Shown: positions 25,874-33,736 of the stretch, in pieces
How positions within the stretch are numbered: the stretch's first letter is position 1
How the letters are laid out: each line of letters starts with the position of its first letter
Source of the DNA: Desulfovibrio sp.
GTDB lineage: Bacteria > Desulfobacterota > Desulfovibrionia > Desulfovibrionales > Desulfovibrionaceae
DNA length: 64,000 nt
Direction: 5' to 3'
Assembly: GCA_031272405.1 (NCBI GenBank)
Contig: JAISTW010000052.1
Coordinates: 1-64,000, forward strand
Notes under the pieces: generated by a model
Database searches by the model: none
What the model saw: the letters and a program-made list of their open reading frames with translations, nothing else
Told to the model about the DNA's origin: nothing
Made by a program: the position numbers and the translations under genes

Positions 25874-26176
25874 ATGGCGATAGTCATTCGTATACCGACG
25901 GCCCTGCGGGCCTTTACCGACAGGCAGACCGAAGTGAGCGTGGAGGGGAGCGACGTCGGCGAGGCTCTTGAGGCCTTTGTGGCGGCATATCCGGACATCA
26001 GGCCGCATCTGTACGATGAAAATGGGGCGCTGCGCTCTTTTCTCAACGTCTATGTCCGGGAAACAAACATCAACACGTTGGAAGGGCTTGCGACATCCGT
26101 CGAGGACGGCGGGACCATTATGCTTGTTCCAGCCATTGCCGGGGGGAACTTCCGTCCGGTTTTTGGAGGTGAATAA
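25874..26176 (+). CDS. Ubiquitin-like sulfur carrier (CysO/MoaD/ThiS type) with a C-terminal extension
   Basis: 100 residues, beta-grasp fold. The body is CysO/MoaD-like (IRIPTALRAFTD, LNVYVRETNIN, IMLVPAIAGG). In the family the chain normally ends at the GG of PAIAGG. Here Gly90-Gly91 is followed by nine more residues, NFRPVFGGE, so the carrier must be cut before it can be adenylated and thiocarboxylated. A second GG lies one residue from the end; its codons (GGAGGT) double as the Shine-Dalgarno sequence of the next gene. The stop overlaps the E1 gene start by one base (TAATG). The JAMM gene immediately upstream is the likely processing enzyme. Confidence 0.85.
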   Translation: MAIVIRIPTALRAFTDRQTEVSVEGSDVGEALEAFVAAYPDIRPHLYDENGALRSFLNVYVRETNINTLEGLATSVEDGGTIMLVPAIAGGNFRPVFGGE

Positions 26177-27339
26177 TGAGCCTTGTTGCCGACGACCGCC
26201 TTGAAGAACTGACTCCGTGGGATTTTGCGCGGTACAGCCGCCATCTGCTCCTGCCCGAAGTCGGTCTGGAAGGACAGAAGCGCCTGAAGGCCGCTCGTGT
26301 GCTCATTGTGGGGACAGGAGGACTTGGCGCGCCGCTGGGTCTGTACCTGGCGGCGGCAGGCGTGGGGACAATAGGTTTCGTGGATTTTGACCTTGTGGAA
26401 GATTCCAATCTGCAAAGGCAGATCATTCACGGCGAGGAGGACGTTGACCGTCCGAAGGTCGCTTCCGCCCGAGACCGCGTGAAAAGTCTGAACTCCCACG
26501 TCAACGTGGTTATGCACAACGAGCGGCTGACCAGCAGAAACGCGTTGGATGTGTTGCGCGATTATGACGTCGTGGCGGACGGCACGGACAATTTCCCCAC
26601 GCGTTATCTGCTCAACGACGCCTGCACCCTCTTGGGCATTCCCAATGTCTATGGGTCGGTCTTCCAGTTCGAGGGCCAGGCGAGCGTTTTTCACGCCCGG
26701 CAAGGTCCATGTCTGCGTTGCCTCTTCCCTTCGCCGCCTCCGCCGGGTCTGGTTCCCTCATGCGGAGAAGGCGGCGTGATGGGCGTGTTGCCCGGCATTG
26801 TGGGTTGTATACAGGGCTGTGAAATAATTAAACTTATCGTGGGCGGAGGAGAGACGCTTGTCGGGCGGCTGTTGATTTTGGACGCGTGGCGTATGCGTTT
26901 TTCCCAGATACGCATTGCCAAAAATCCGGACTGTCCGTTGTGCGGAACAAAGCCGACCATAACCGAATTGGTGGACTACGAGGAATTCTGCGGGCTGAAA
27001 CCGGTGGACGAGTACCCGGTGGAGAACATCACGCCCCTGGAACTCAAGGCGCGCCTCGATCATGGCGATCCCCTGCAGCTTGTCGACATCAGGGAGCCGC
27101 ACGAGCGCAGCCTCTTCACCTTCCCGGGAGCAACAGCCATACCCATCGGTCAGCTGGCGCGGCGCAGGATGGAACTCGACCCGACCCGGGACGCGGTTTT
27201 CATTTGTAAAATCGGGCAGCGAAGCGTCCACGCCATCACCCTTCTGCTGGAAGACGGCTATGAGGGGAGGATGTTGAATTTGCAAGGCGGCGTCAATGGA
27301 TGGGCGCGTGATGTGGATCCATCTTTGCCCCAATATTGA
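26176..27339 (+). CDS. MoeB/ThiF-like E1 adenylyltransferase with C-terminal rhodanese domain
   Basis: 387 residues. The N-terminal E1 domain begins FARYSRHLLLPEVGLEGQ with the ATP loop VGTGGLGAPLGLYLAAAG. The zinc ligands are CLRC (about residue 180) and CPLC (about residue 255). The rhodanese domain (about 285-380) has active-site Cys344 in FICKIGQRS. Such fusions adenylate the carrier C-terminus and supply sulfur to make the thiocarboxylate in one protein. The coupled neighbours carrier, JAMM and CysM give it a clear partner. It could also serve molybdopterin or thiamine carriers. Confidence 0.88.
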   Translation: MSLVADDRLEELTPWDFARYSRHLLLPEVGLEGQKRLKAARVLIVGTGGLGAPLGLYLAAAGVGTIGFVDFDLVEDSNLQRQIIHGEEDVDRPKVASARDRVKSLNSHVNVVMHNERLTSRNALDVLRDYDVVADGTDNFPTRYLLNDACTLLGIPNVYGSVFQFEGQASVFHARQGPCLRCLFPSPPPPGLVPSCGEGGVMGVLPGIVGCIQGCEIIKLIVGGGETLVGRLLILDAWRMRFSQIRIAKNPDCPLCGTKPTITELVDYEEFCGLKPVDEYPVENITPLELKARLDHGDPLQLVDIREPHERSLFTFPGATAIPIGQLARRRMELDPTRDAVFICKIGQRSVHAITLLLEDGYEGRMLNLQGGVNGWARDVDPSLPQY

Positions 27340-27470
27340 GGAGAAAAGGCCTGGCAGAAACAACGCCGCCGCTTTGGATCGTCAAGGCGCGTATCAATTT
27401 TCACGGCGACGTGTCGCGCATTGCCGGTGTCGTCACGTCGGGGCCTCCGAGACGGGAAGCCGCATTTGTC

Positions 27471-27499
27471 TTGCCAACAAAATTGCATCCTGCTAACAT
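27471..27499 (+). promoter_or_regulatory. Sigma-70 promoter abutting the ArnC-like gene
   Basis: TTGCCA (27471-27476), 17 bases, TAACAT (27494-27499). The predicted start site lies two or three bases before ATG 27509, and no Shine-Dalgarno sequence precedes that ATG, so the mRNA may be leaderless. Confidence 0.45.
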
Positions 27500-27508
27500 A
27501 TTTGCCCA

Positions 27509-28474
27509 ATGAATCGCCTGGACACGAACACGCCTCCGGTATGCGCCATTATTTTGCCCTGCTACAATGAGCAGGCTGTTCTGCCTTTCACCATGCCCCT
27601 CATTGACCAGCTTCTGCAGGACATGATCGGCGATGGGACAATAAGCCCCGACAGCTTCGCCCTGTACGTGGATGACGGCAGCGCGGACGACACCTGGACG
27701 CTTGTTTTCCGGGCCGCTCGCGACAACCGTCGCGTCAGGGGCATCAAATTTTCCGGAAATGCCGGCCATCAGAACGCTCTTGTCGCCGGCATGCTGGCCG
27801 TCGCCCCGCTGGCCGACTGCGCTGTGACCATTGACGCGGACCTGCAGGACGACATCGGCGTCATTCCGGAGATGCTCCGCCTTGCCGCCGAAGGCAACCA
27901 CATCGTCTACGGGGTACGCGCGGACAGGCAATCCGATTCCTGGTTCAAAAGAACCACAGCCAAACTTTTTTACGCCGCCATGCGGGCGCTCGGCGCGCCT
28001 ATTGTGCCCGGACACGCGGATTTTCGTCTCGTCAGCCGTTTCGCCATGCGCACCCTTGAGCAATACAGCGAGAGATGTCTGTTTTTGCGTTCCCTTTTTC
28101 CGGGCATGAAATTGCCCTCGGCCGTCGTTTCCTACGCCCGCAGACCCAGAACTGCCGGAGAAACAAAATATCCTCTGCGCAAAATGCTCTCCTTCGCCCT
28201 CAGCGGCCTTACCGCAAGCAGTCCCGTCCCTCTCAGGATTTCCGCCGTTTTGAGCCTGCTGTCCTTTGCGGGAGCAATTGGCCTGAGCGTGCATGCCCTG
28301 GCATCCTACTTTTCCGGCTGCATCGTTCCGGGCTGGACTTCCCTGACGCTGACCATGCTCTGGCTTGGGGCCATGCAGCTTTTCTGCATGGCGGTGCTTG
28401 GCGAATATATAGCCAGAATTTTTACTGAAGTCAGACGCAGGCCCCTCTACAGCATAGAACAGAAACTGTTGTGA
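27509..28474 (+). CDS. DPM1/ArnC/GtrB-type polyprenyl-phosphate glycosyltransferase
   Basis: 321 residues. The GT2 domain (about 1-235) opens CAIILPCYNEQAVLP and has YVDDGSADDTW and TIDADLQDD. Two C-terminal membrane helices follow (about 245-275 and 280-305). This is the architecture of enzymes that load a sugar onto undecaprenyl or dolichyl phosphate at the cytoplasmic face. The segment RPRTAGETKYPLRKM is typical. The 170-base gap upstream holds only the promoter noted. A GtrA gene lies at 11738 but not adjacent; the sugar is unknown. Confidence 0.9.
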   Translation: MNRLDTNTPPVCAIILPCYNEQAVLPFTMPLIDQLLQDMIGDGTISPDSFALYVDDGSADDTWTLVFRAARDNRRVRGIKFSGNAGHQNALVAGMLAVAPLADCAVTIDADLQDDIGVIPEMLRLAAEGNHIVYGVRADRQSDSWFKRTTAKLFYAAMRALGAPIVPGHADFRLVSRFAMRTLEQYSERCLFLRSLFPGMKLPSAVVSYARRPRTAGETKYPLRKMLSFALSGLTASSPVPLRISAVLSLLSFAGAIGLSVHALASYFSGCIVPGWTSLTLTMLWLGAMQLFCMAVLGEYIARIFTEVRRRPLYSIEQKLL

Positions 28475-28537
28475 TCCGGCGTCGGGCTCAATGGAATCTT
28501 TCCGTGCGTTCTCCTGTTCTTCAAGGAGAATATTGAA

Positions 28538-29014
28538 ATGAGACGTAAAAACTACTACAAGTTGTTCAAAAATCAAGGGAAATTATTTGTCAAATTCTAT
28601 AATCCTCTTAAAGGAAAATTTGAAAAAATGCGGGTCAGCTCGAATAAAGCGAATGTACACGATGACTTTGATGATGATTATCTGGCTTGTATAACGGAAG
28701 TCAAAAACGATGAATACGAAATTGTGATAAATATTGAACAATTCAGCGATGTATTGTCAATAAGAAATACTCTTGTGAAGAACTATTACATAGATTTCAT
28801 CATATTGCACGAAATAGGACATTATCTTCTTGCCCATACTCTTATGGAGACAAGCCCAAATTCTGTAGAAGACCAATTGATTGAAGAACAAGCGGATGAA
28901 TACGCGCTGAATACTGTAAGAACCAACAGACGACTCAGAAAACTGATAGCCGCGTTTGAAGAACGTGAAGAGCCGCCTTTGGATATTCCCCAATACGGCG
29001 CATTCCGGCCTTGA
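28538..29014 (+). CDS. AT-rich HEIGH zinc metallopeptidase-like protein (ImmA/IrrE-like), probably acquired
   Basis: 158 residues. HEIGHYLLAH supplies His91, Glu92 and His95 of an HExxH zinc site. The later EEQADEYALN (Glu116/117) matches the third-ligand motif of ImmA/IrrE-like M78 peptidases. The N-terminal 60 residues are basic, then acidic (DDFDDDYL). Codon use is strikingly AT-rich compared with all neighbours (many AAT, AAA, ATA, TTT codons), which suggests horizontal transfer. AAGGAG precedes ATG 28538. No partner HTH antitoxin or phage repressor is adjacent, so its target is unknown. Confidence 0.65.
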   Translation: MRRKNYYKLFKNQGKLFVKFYNPLKGKFEKMRVSSNKANVHDDFDDDYLACITEVKNDEYEIVINIEQFSDVLSIRNTLVKNYYIDFIILHEIGHYLLAHTLMETSPNSVEDQLIEEQADEYALNTVRTNRRLRKLIAAFEEREEPPLDIPQYGAFRP

Positions 29015-29195
29015 ATAAAGCCGTTTCTTTGTGGCGTCCAGGGATGAAAGAGACGGCAACGCCCTGACCGCCGCAAATGCGCAACCGTTCCATACTTGCC
29101 GTTGTCCCGCAAAACGTATATGCTTGATGCGTTGTCCAGGCTTGGGTCGTCCATGTCCTGCCCCTGCTGACTCCAAAAGTGTAAACGGCGGCGAG

Positions 29196-29846
29196 ATGTT
29201 CATTACATTCGAAGGGATAGAAGGTTCCGGGAAATCCACGGCGGCGCGCATTCTGGCTGAGTATATGCAGGAACGCGGCATGGACCTCCTGCTCACCAAG
29301 GAACCGGGAGGCTGTCCCCTGGGACGCGGGTTGCGTCATACGCTGCTGGACGCGCGCGCTCATGCCGTGTGCAGCCGGGCCGAGCTTTTTCTCTTTTTGG
29401 CGGACAGGGCTCAGCATGTCGCCGAAGTCATCCGTCCCGCTTTGGAAAGCGGACAATGCGTCCTGTGCGACCGATACGTTGATTCCACTCTGGCTTACCA
29501 GGGATATGGCCGCGGGCTGGATACGGAATTTCTGCGCCGCCTCAACGAAACCGCCACCGGCGGCCTTTCTCCGGATCTTACCCTGTTGCTGGATGTGCCC
29601 GTGCCCTGTGGAATTATGCGGGCCGGACAGCGCAACAAGGAAGCCGGAACAACCGTTTCCGAAGGCCGCTTTGATTCCGAGAGCCGGGCCTTTCACGAAC
29701 GCGTGCAGAAAGGCTACCGCGTCCTGGCCCAAGAAGAGCCGGAACGTTTCGCCGTGATTGACGCCTCGCAGCCGGTGGAAGACGTGTCCCTGCAATGCCT
29801 CTCCGCTGTGGAGAAAATTTTGCGCCTGCGTGGGGAGGATTTGTAG
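29196..29846 (+). CDS. tmk: Thymidylate kinase
   Basis: 216 residues. It phosphorylates dTMP to dTDP. The P-loop is ITFEGIEGSGKSTAARIL, the DRY-type motif is LCDRYVDSTLAYQGYGRG, and LTKEPGGCPLGRGLR is the dTMP-binding loop. The LID region carries the RFDSESRAFHERV segment. ATG 29196 starts at the conserved MFITFEGIEG. Its stop is four bases before the deacetylase gene, so the two are probably co-transcribed. Confidence 0.95.
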   Translation: MFITFEGIEGSGKSTAARILAEYMQERGMDLLLTKEPGGCPLGRGLRHTLLDARAHAVCSRAELFLFLADRAQHVAEVIRPALESGQCVLCDRYVDSTLAYQGYGRGLDTEFLRRLNETATGGLSPDLTLLLDVPVPCGIMRAGQRNKEAGTTVSEGRFDSESRAFHERVQKGYRVLAQEEPERFAVIDASQPVEDVSLQCLSAVEKILRLRGEDL

Positions 29847-29850
29847 CGTC

Positions 29851-31233
29851 ATGCCGACTCACGCTTTCCCCCGTCTTTTGAGCGAAGAAAAAGCCGTTGA
29901 GGCCGGGCGGTTGGGAGTCGTCTTTTTTCCGGCCTTTGACTGGGCCATTTCCGCCACTCACCCGGAGCGGGAGGAACGCCTGCTCTATACCCGCGACCAG
30001 TTGCAGGAAGAGGGGCTTTTCGATATCCCCGGCATCAGCGAATACCCGCCGAAATTCGCCACCCGCGCGCAACTGGCCAGGGCGCACTTCTGCCTTCCAA
30101 GCGTGGCCGCCGTGAGTACGGAATCACACCTTGCCGCTGCCGGCGCGGCCATAACCGCCGCCCGTCTGGTCATGGAAAAAAAGGAAAGCAGGGCCTTTTC
30201 CCTGGCCCGCCCTCCCGGCCACCACGCCATGCGCGTGGTGCATGGCAATCGCGGTTTCTGCAACATCAATAATGAAGCCGTGATGGTGGAGTATATACGC
30301 GATCACTGGCCCCGCCCGGACGGCCGCCCTCTGCGCGTGGCCATTGTGGACACGGACGTGCATCACGGCGACGGCAGCCAGGACATATTCTGGAATGACC
30401 CGCACACTCTGTTCATTTCCCTGCATCAGGACGGCCGCACCCTGTATCCCGGCACCGGCTTCACGCAGGAATGCGGCGGCCCCGGCGCCCTGGGGCGCAC
30501 CATCAATATTCCGCTGCCGCCCGAGACCTCCGATGAAGGGTATCTTTACGCCATAAACAACGCCGTGCTGCCCATGCTCAGCCAATTCAACCCGGACGTC
30601 GTCGTCAATTCCGCAGGGCAGGACAATCATTTTACTGACCCCCTGGCCAATATGCGTCTTTCCGCGCAGGGCTACGCGGCGCTGAACGACGCCCTCAAAC
30701 CCGACATCGCCGTTCTGGAAGGCGGGTACGCCATACGTGGAGCGCTGCCCTACGTCAATATGGGGATATGTCTGGCCCTGGCCGGACTGCCCTATGGCGA
30801 CATCCGCGAACCGGACTGGGATTCGGGGCGCCTGCGTCAAAGCGACCGGACGACCAGCCGCATAGCCGCTGTCTGCGACGAGGCCTTGGGCATTTTCCGC
30901 AAACCGCCTTCCCGTCCCGTGGAGGGCGGGGAGGAAGACGGTTATTGGGTGCGGAGGCGGCGCATTTTTTACGACACGGATATGCTCAGCGAAAACCGCA
31001 TTGAGGGCTGGCGCTTGTGTAAGGACTGCTCCGGTCTGGGACGCATTGAGACAAGCTCCGAACGCGTGGCGCGTTCCCTGTGTCTTCTTGTGCCGCGCCA
31101 CGCCTGCCCTGCCTGCCGCAAGGAAGGAATGCGTCTGGCTGAAAGCGGCCGCAAGCACGGTCGTTACGCGCATGTGTTAGTGCTGGACGGGGACAATCCG
31201 GAAAACGACGACAGTCCCGAATACCAATCCTGA
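29851..31233 (+). CDS. HDAC-family deacetylase with C-terminal zinc-ribbon-like extension
   Basis: 460 residues. The arginase-fold HDAC domain (about 15-345) has RPPGHHAMR, the zinc site VDTDVHHGDGSQ, STE-type SAGQDNH and ILEGGYAI. Bacterial members deacetylate acetylpolyamines or small molecules. The next two genes make carboxynorspermidine and norspermidine/spermidine, so an acetylpolyamine substrate is likely (inference). A C-terminal extension of about 90 residues contains LCKDCSGLG and CPACRK, two CxxC pairs about 45 residues apart that could bind zinc; this part is unusual. ATG 29851 is four bases after tmk; spacing to the next start is 17 bases. Confidence 0.85.
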   Translation: MPTHAFPRLLSEEKAVEAGRLGVVFFPAFDWAISATHPEREERLLYTRDQLQEEGLFDIPGISEYPPKFATRAQLARAHFCLPSVAAVSTESHLAAAGAAITAARLVMEKKESRAFSLARPPGHHAMRVVHGNRGFCNINNEAVMVEYIRDHWPRPDGRPLRVAIVDTDVHHGDGSQDIFWNDPHTLFISLHQDGRTLYPGTGFTQECGGPGALGRTINIPLPPETSDEGYLYAINNAVLPMLSQFNPDVVVNSAGQDNHFTDPLANMRLSAQGYAALNDALKPDIAVLEGGYAIRGALPYVNMGICLALAGLPYGDIREPDWDSGRLRQSDRTTSRIAAVCDEALGIFRKPPSRPVEGGEEDGYWVRRRRIFYDTDMLSENRIEGWRLCKDCSGLGRIETSSERVARSLCLLVPRHACPACRKEGMRLAESGRKHGRYAHVLVLDGDNPENDDSPEYQS

Positions 31234-31250
31234 AATTGGAGAACGCGTTC

Positions 31251-32453
31251 ATGGCCAATCTTCTCATTGTCGGCGTTGGCGGCGTGGGTTCCGTCGTGGC
31301 TCACAAATGCGCCCAGGCCGCCCAACGAACCAATGTTTTTGAAAAAATCACCTTGGCGTCCCGTACCCTGTCGCGCTGCCGGGAGGCGGCCGACGCCGTC
31401 AGGGCGCGCACCGGCCTGACGCTGGAAACGGCGCGGGTTGACGCCGACAATACAGACGAGCTGAGCAAACTTATTCGCGCCGTGGGGGCGGACATCGTCT
31501 GCAATGTGGCTCTGCCCTATCAGGACCTGCACATTATGGACGCCTGCCTTGAAGCCGGCGCGCACTACCTGGACACAGCCAACTATGAGCCGCCGGATAC
31601 GGCGAAATTCGAATACAAATGGCAGTGGGCCTATGCCGACCGCTTTCGCGAGGCCGGACTCACGGCCCTGCTCGGCTCCGGCTTTGATCCCGGCGTGACC
31701 AATGTTTTTGCCGCCTGGGTCATGAAGCACAAGCTTGATGAAGTCCATGTGCTGGACATTGTGGACTGCAATGCCGGCGACCACGGCAAGCCCTTCGCCA
31801 CCAATTTCAATCCGGAAATCAACATCCGCGAAGTCACGGCGCGGGGGCGCTACTGGGAACGCGGCGAATGGGTGGAGACGGATCCTCTGGCCTTTTCCAT
31901 GGAGTACGATTTTCCGGACGGCATAGGCCGCAGAAAGTGTTACTTGCTCTACCACGAGGAACTGGAATCGCTGGTCACCCACCTCAAGGGTTTGCGGCGG
32001 GCGCGTTTTTGGATGACCTTTTCGGACAATTACCTGAACCACCTCAAGGTGCTCGGCAATGTGGGGCTGACGGGCATCCGGCCTGTGCGCTTCCAGGGCC
32101 GGGATATCGTGCCCGTGCAGTTTCTGGCCGCTTTGCTGCCCGACCCGGCCTCCCTTGGCCCCCTGACCAAAGGCAAGACCTGCATCGGCAACATCATGAC
32201 CGGGCAAAAAGACGGAAAGGCGAAACGCGTTTACATTTATAACGTCTGCGACCACCAATCCTGCTATGCGGAAGTCGGTTCCCAGGCCATCTCCTACACG
32301 ACCGGCGTGCCGGCCATGATCGGCGCCAAACTCATGGCCGAAGGCAAGTGGCTGCGGCCCGGCGTCTGGAATTTGGAACAGTATGACCCCGACCCGTTTA
32401 TGGAGGCTCTGGGCGAATACGGCCTGCCCTGGCAGTGCGTTGATATTGAATGA
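31251..32453 (+). CDS. Carboxynorspermidine dehydrogenase (saccharopine dehydrogenase family)
   Basis: 400 residues. It condenses aspartate semialdehyde with putrescine or diaminopropane and reduces the Schiff base with NADPH to carboxy(nor)spermidine. The Rossmann start LLIVGVGGVGSVVAHKCA, HYLDTANYEPPDTAKFEY and LLGSGFDPGVTNVFAAW are the family markers. CDHQSCYAEVGSQAISYTTGVPA lies near the C-terminus. ATG 31251 has GGAG nine bases upstream. nspC follows 12 bases later. Confidence 0.9.
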   Translation: MANLLIVGVGGVGSVVAHKCAQAAQRTNVFEKITLASRTLSRCREAADAVRARTGLTLETARVDADNTDELSKLIRAVGADIVCNVALPYQDLHIMDACLEAGAHYLDTANYEPPDTAKFEYKWQWAYADRFREAGLTALLGSGFDPGVTNVFAAWVMKHKLDEVHVLDIVDCNAGDHGKPFATNFNPEINIREVTARGRYWERGEWVETDPLAFSMEYDFPDGIGRRKCYLLYHEELESLVTHLKGLRRARFWMTFSDNYLNHLKVLGNVGLTGIRPVRFQGRDIVPVQFLAALLPDPASLGPLTKGKTCIGNIMTGQKDGKAKRVYIYNVCDHQSCYAEVGSQAISYTTGVPAMIGAKLMAEGKWLRPGVWNLEQYDPDPFMEALGEYGLPWQCVDIE

Positions 32454-32465
32454 AACCGTTCCCGG

Positions 32466-33704
32466 ATGAAACTGCTGTTTGACCCGGGGCGCACGCCCTC
32501 TCCCTGCTTTGTGCTCGACGCGCCGCGCCTTGCGGCCAACGCTGCCGTGCTGGACGACGTGCAGCGGCGCACCGGCGTCAAAATACTTTTGGCGCTCAAG
32601 GCCTACGCAGCCTTCGCCACTTTCGGAATGCTCTCCCGCTTTTCGGGCACAGGCCCCCTGTGGGGAGTGTGCGCCAGTTCCGTGGACGAGGCCCGGCTGG
32701 GCCGCGAGGAATTCGGCGGAGAAGTGCACGCTTTCGCCGCCGCCTGGAGCGACGCCGAAATAAGGGAACTTCTGCCCCTGGCCGACCACATCGTCTTCAA
32801 CTCCCTGACCCAATGGCGGCATTTCCGCCCGGTTGTGGAAGATTGGAACAGGAACCAATCCCGGCCCGACAAACGCGTGAGCAGCGGTCTGCGCATCAAC
32901 CCCGAACATTCTGAAGTCGCCGTCCCCCTTTATGATCCCTGCGCGCCTGGCTCGCGCCTGGGCTTACGCAGACGGGACATGGAAAAACTCGGTCCTGGGG
33001 ACATGACGGGGACGGACGGAACGTCCGTTTTGGACGGTCTGCATTTCCACTCTCTGTGCGAGCTGAACGCCGACGCCCTGGAACGCACCCTGGAGGCTGT
33101 GGAAAACAAATTCTCCCCCTGGCTGGCCGGACGCCGCTGGCTGAATTTCGGCGGCGGCCACCATATCACCCGTGAAGACTATGACCTTGACCTGCTTTGT
33201 CGCCTTCTGATAGAACGGCGGCGGCGCTGGGGCGCGCAGATATACTTGGAGCCCGGCGAGGCAGTGGCCCTGAACGCCGGTCTGCTGGCGGCCACGGTGC
33301 TGGATGTGGTGGAGGCGGACATGCCGATTGCGCTGCTGGATGCGTCTGCCGTCTGCCACACGCCGGATGTGCTGGAAATGCCCTACAGACCGCAAGTGCG
33401 CGTGTGGGGGGCGGCAGGCCCTGAACGCGCCGGCGCGCCGGGCGAAAAGCCCTTCGCCTGCCGCTTGGCCGGCAAATCCTGTCTGGCCGGGGACGTGTTT
33501 GGGGAATATTCTTTCACAGAACCGCTGCGCGTCGGGCAACGGCTGGCTTTTGAGGACATGGCCATTTACAGCATGGTCAAGACCAATACCTTCAACGGAT
33601 TGCGCCTGCCTTCCATCGGCATACGCGAAGAAGACGGGGGCCGCTCGCGTTTTCGCCTCTTGCGCGAATTTTCCTACATGGACTTCAAAACCCGTCTTTC
33701 CTGA
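32466..33704 (+). CDS. nspC: Carboxynorspermidine decarboxylase
   Basis: 412 residues, alanine-racemase-fold PLP decarboxylase. It removes the carboxyl group of carboxynorspermidine or carboxyspermidine, completing the alternative spermidine pathway. PLP Lys is in ILLALKAYA (about residue 46). DGLHFHSLCE, LNFGGGHHIT, LEPGEAVALNAG and FGEYSFTEPLRVGQR are family signatures. It closes the tmk-HDAC-dehydrogenase-nspC run and is convergent with the gamma-glutamyltransferase gene. Confidence 0.93.
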   Translation: MKLLFDPGRTPSPCFVLDAPRLAANAAVLDDVQRRTGVKILLALKAYAAFATFGMLSRFSGTGPLWGVCASSVDEARLGREEFGGEVHAFAAAWSDAEIRELLPLADHIVFNSLTQWRHFRPVVEDWNRNQSRPDKRVSSGLRINPEHSEVAVPLYDPCAPGSRLGLRRRDMEKLGPGDMTGTDGTSVLDGLHFHSLCELNADALERTLEAVENKFSPWLAGRRWLNFGGGHHITREDYDLDLLCRLLIERRRRWGAQIYLEPGEAVALNAGLLAATVLDVVEADMPIALLDASAVCHTPDVLEMPYRPQVRVWGAAGPERAGAPGEKPFACRLAGKSCLAGDVFGEYSFTEPLRVGQRLAFEDMAIYSMVKTNTFNGLRLPSIGIREEDGGRSRFRLLREFSYMDFKTRLS

Positions 33705-33736
33705 AGCATCCGGAAACAGCGTCCCGTTCCGCCCGG

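Noticed and set aside
27401..28576. A 391-residue minus-strand frame opposite the ArnC-like glycosyltransferase
   Set aside because: The plus strand has complete GT2 motifs and membrane helices; the antisense frame has no recognisable domain.
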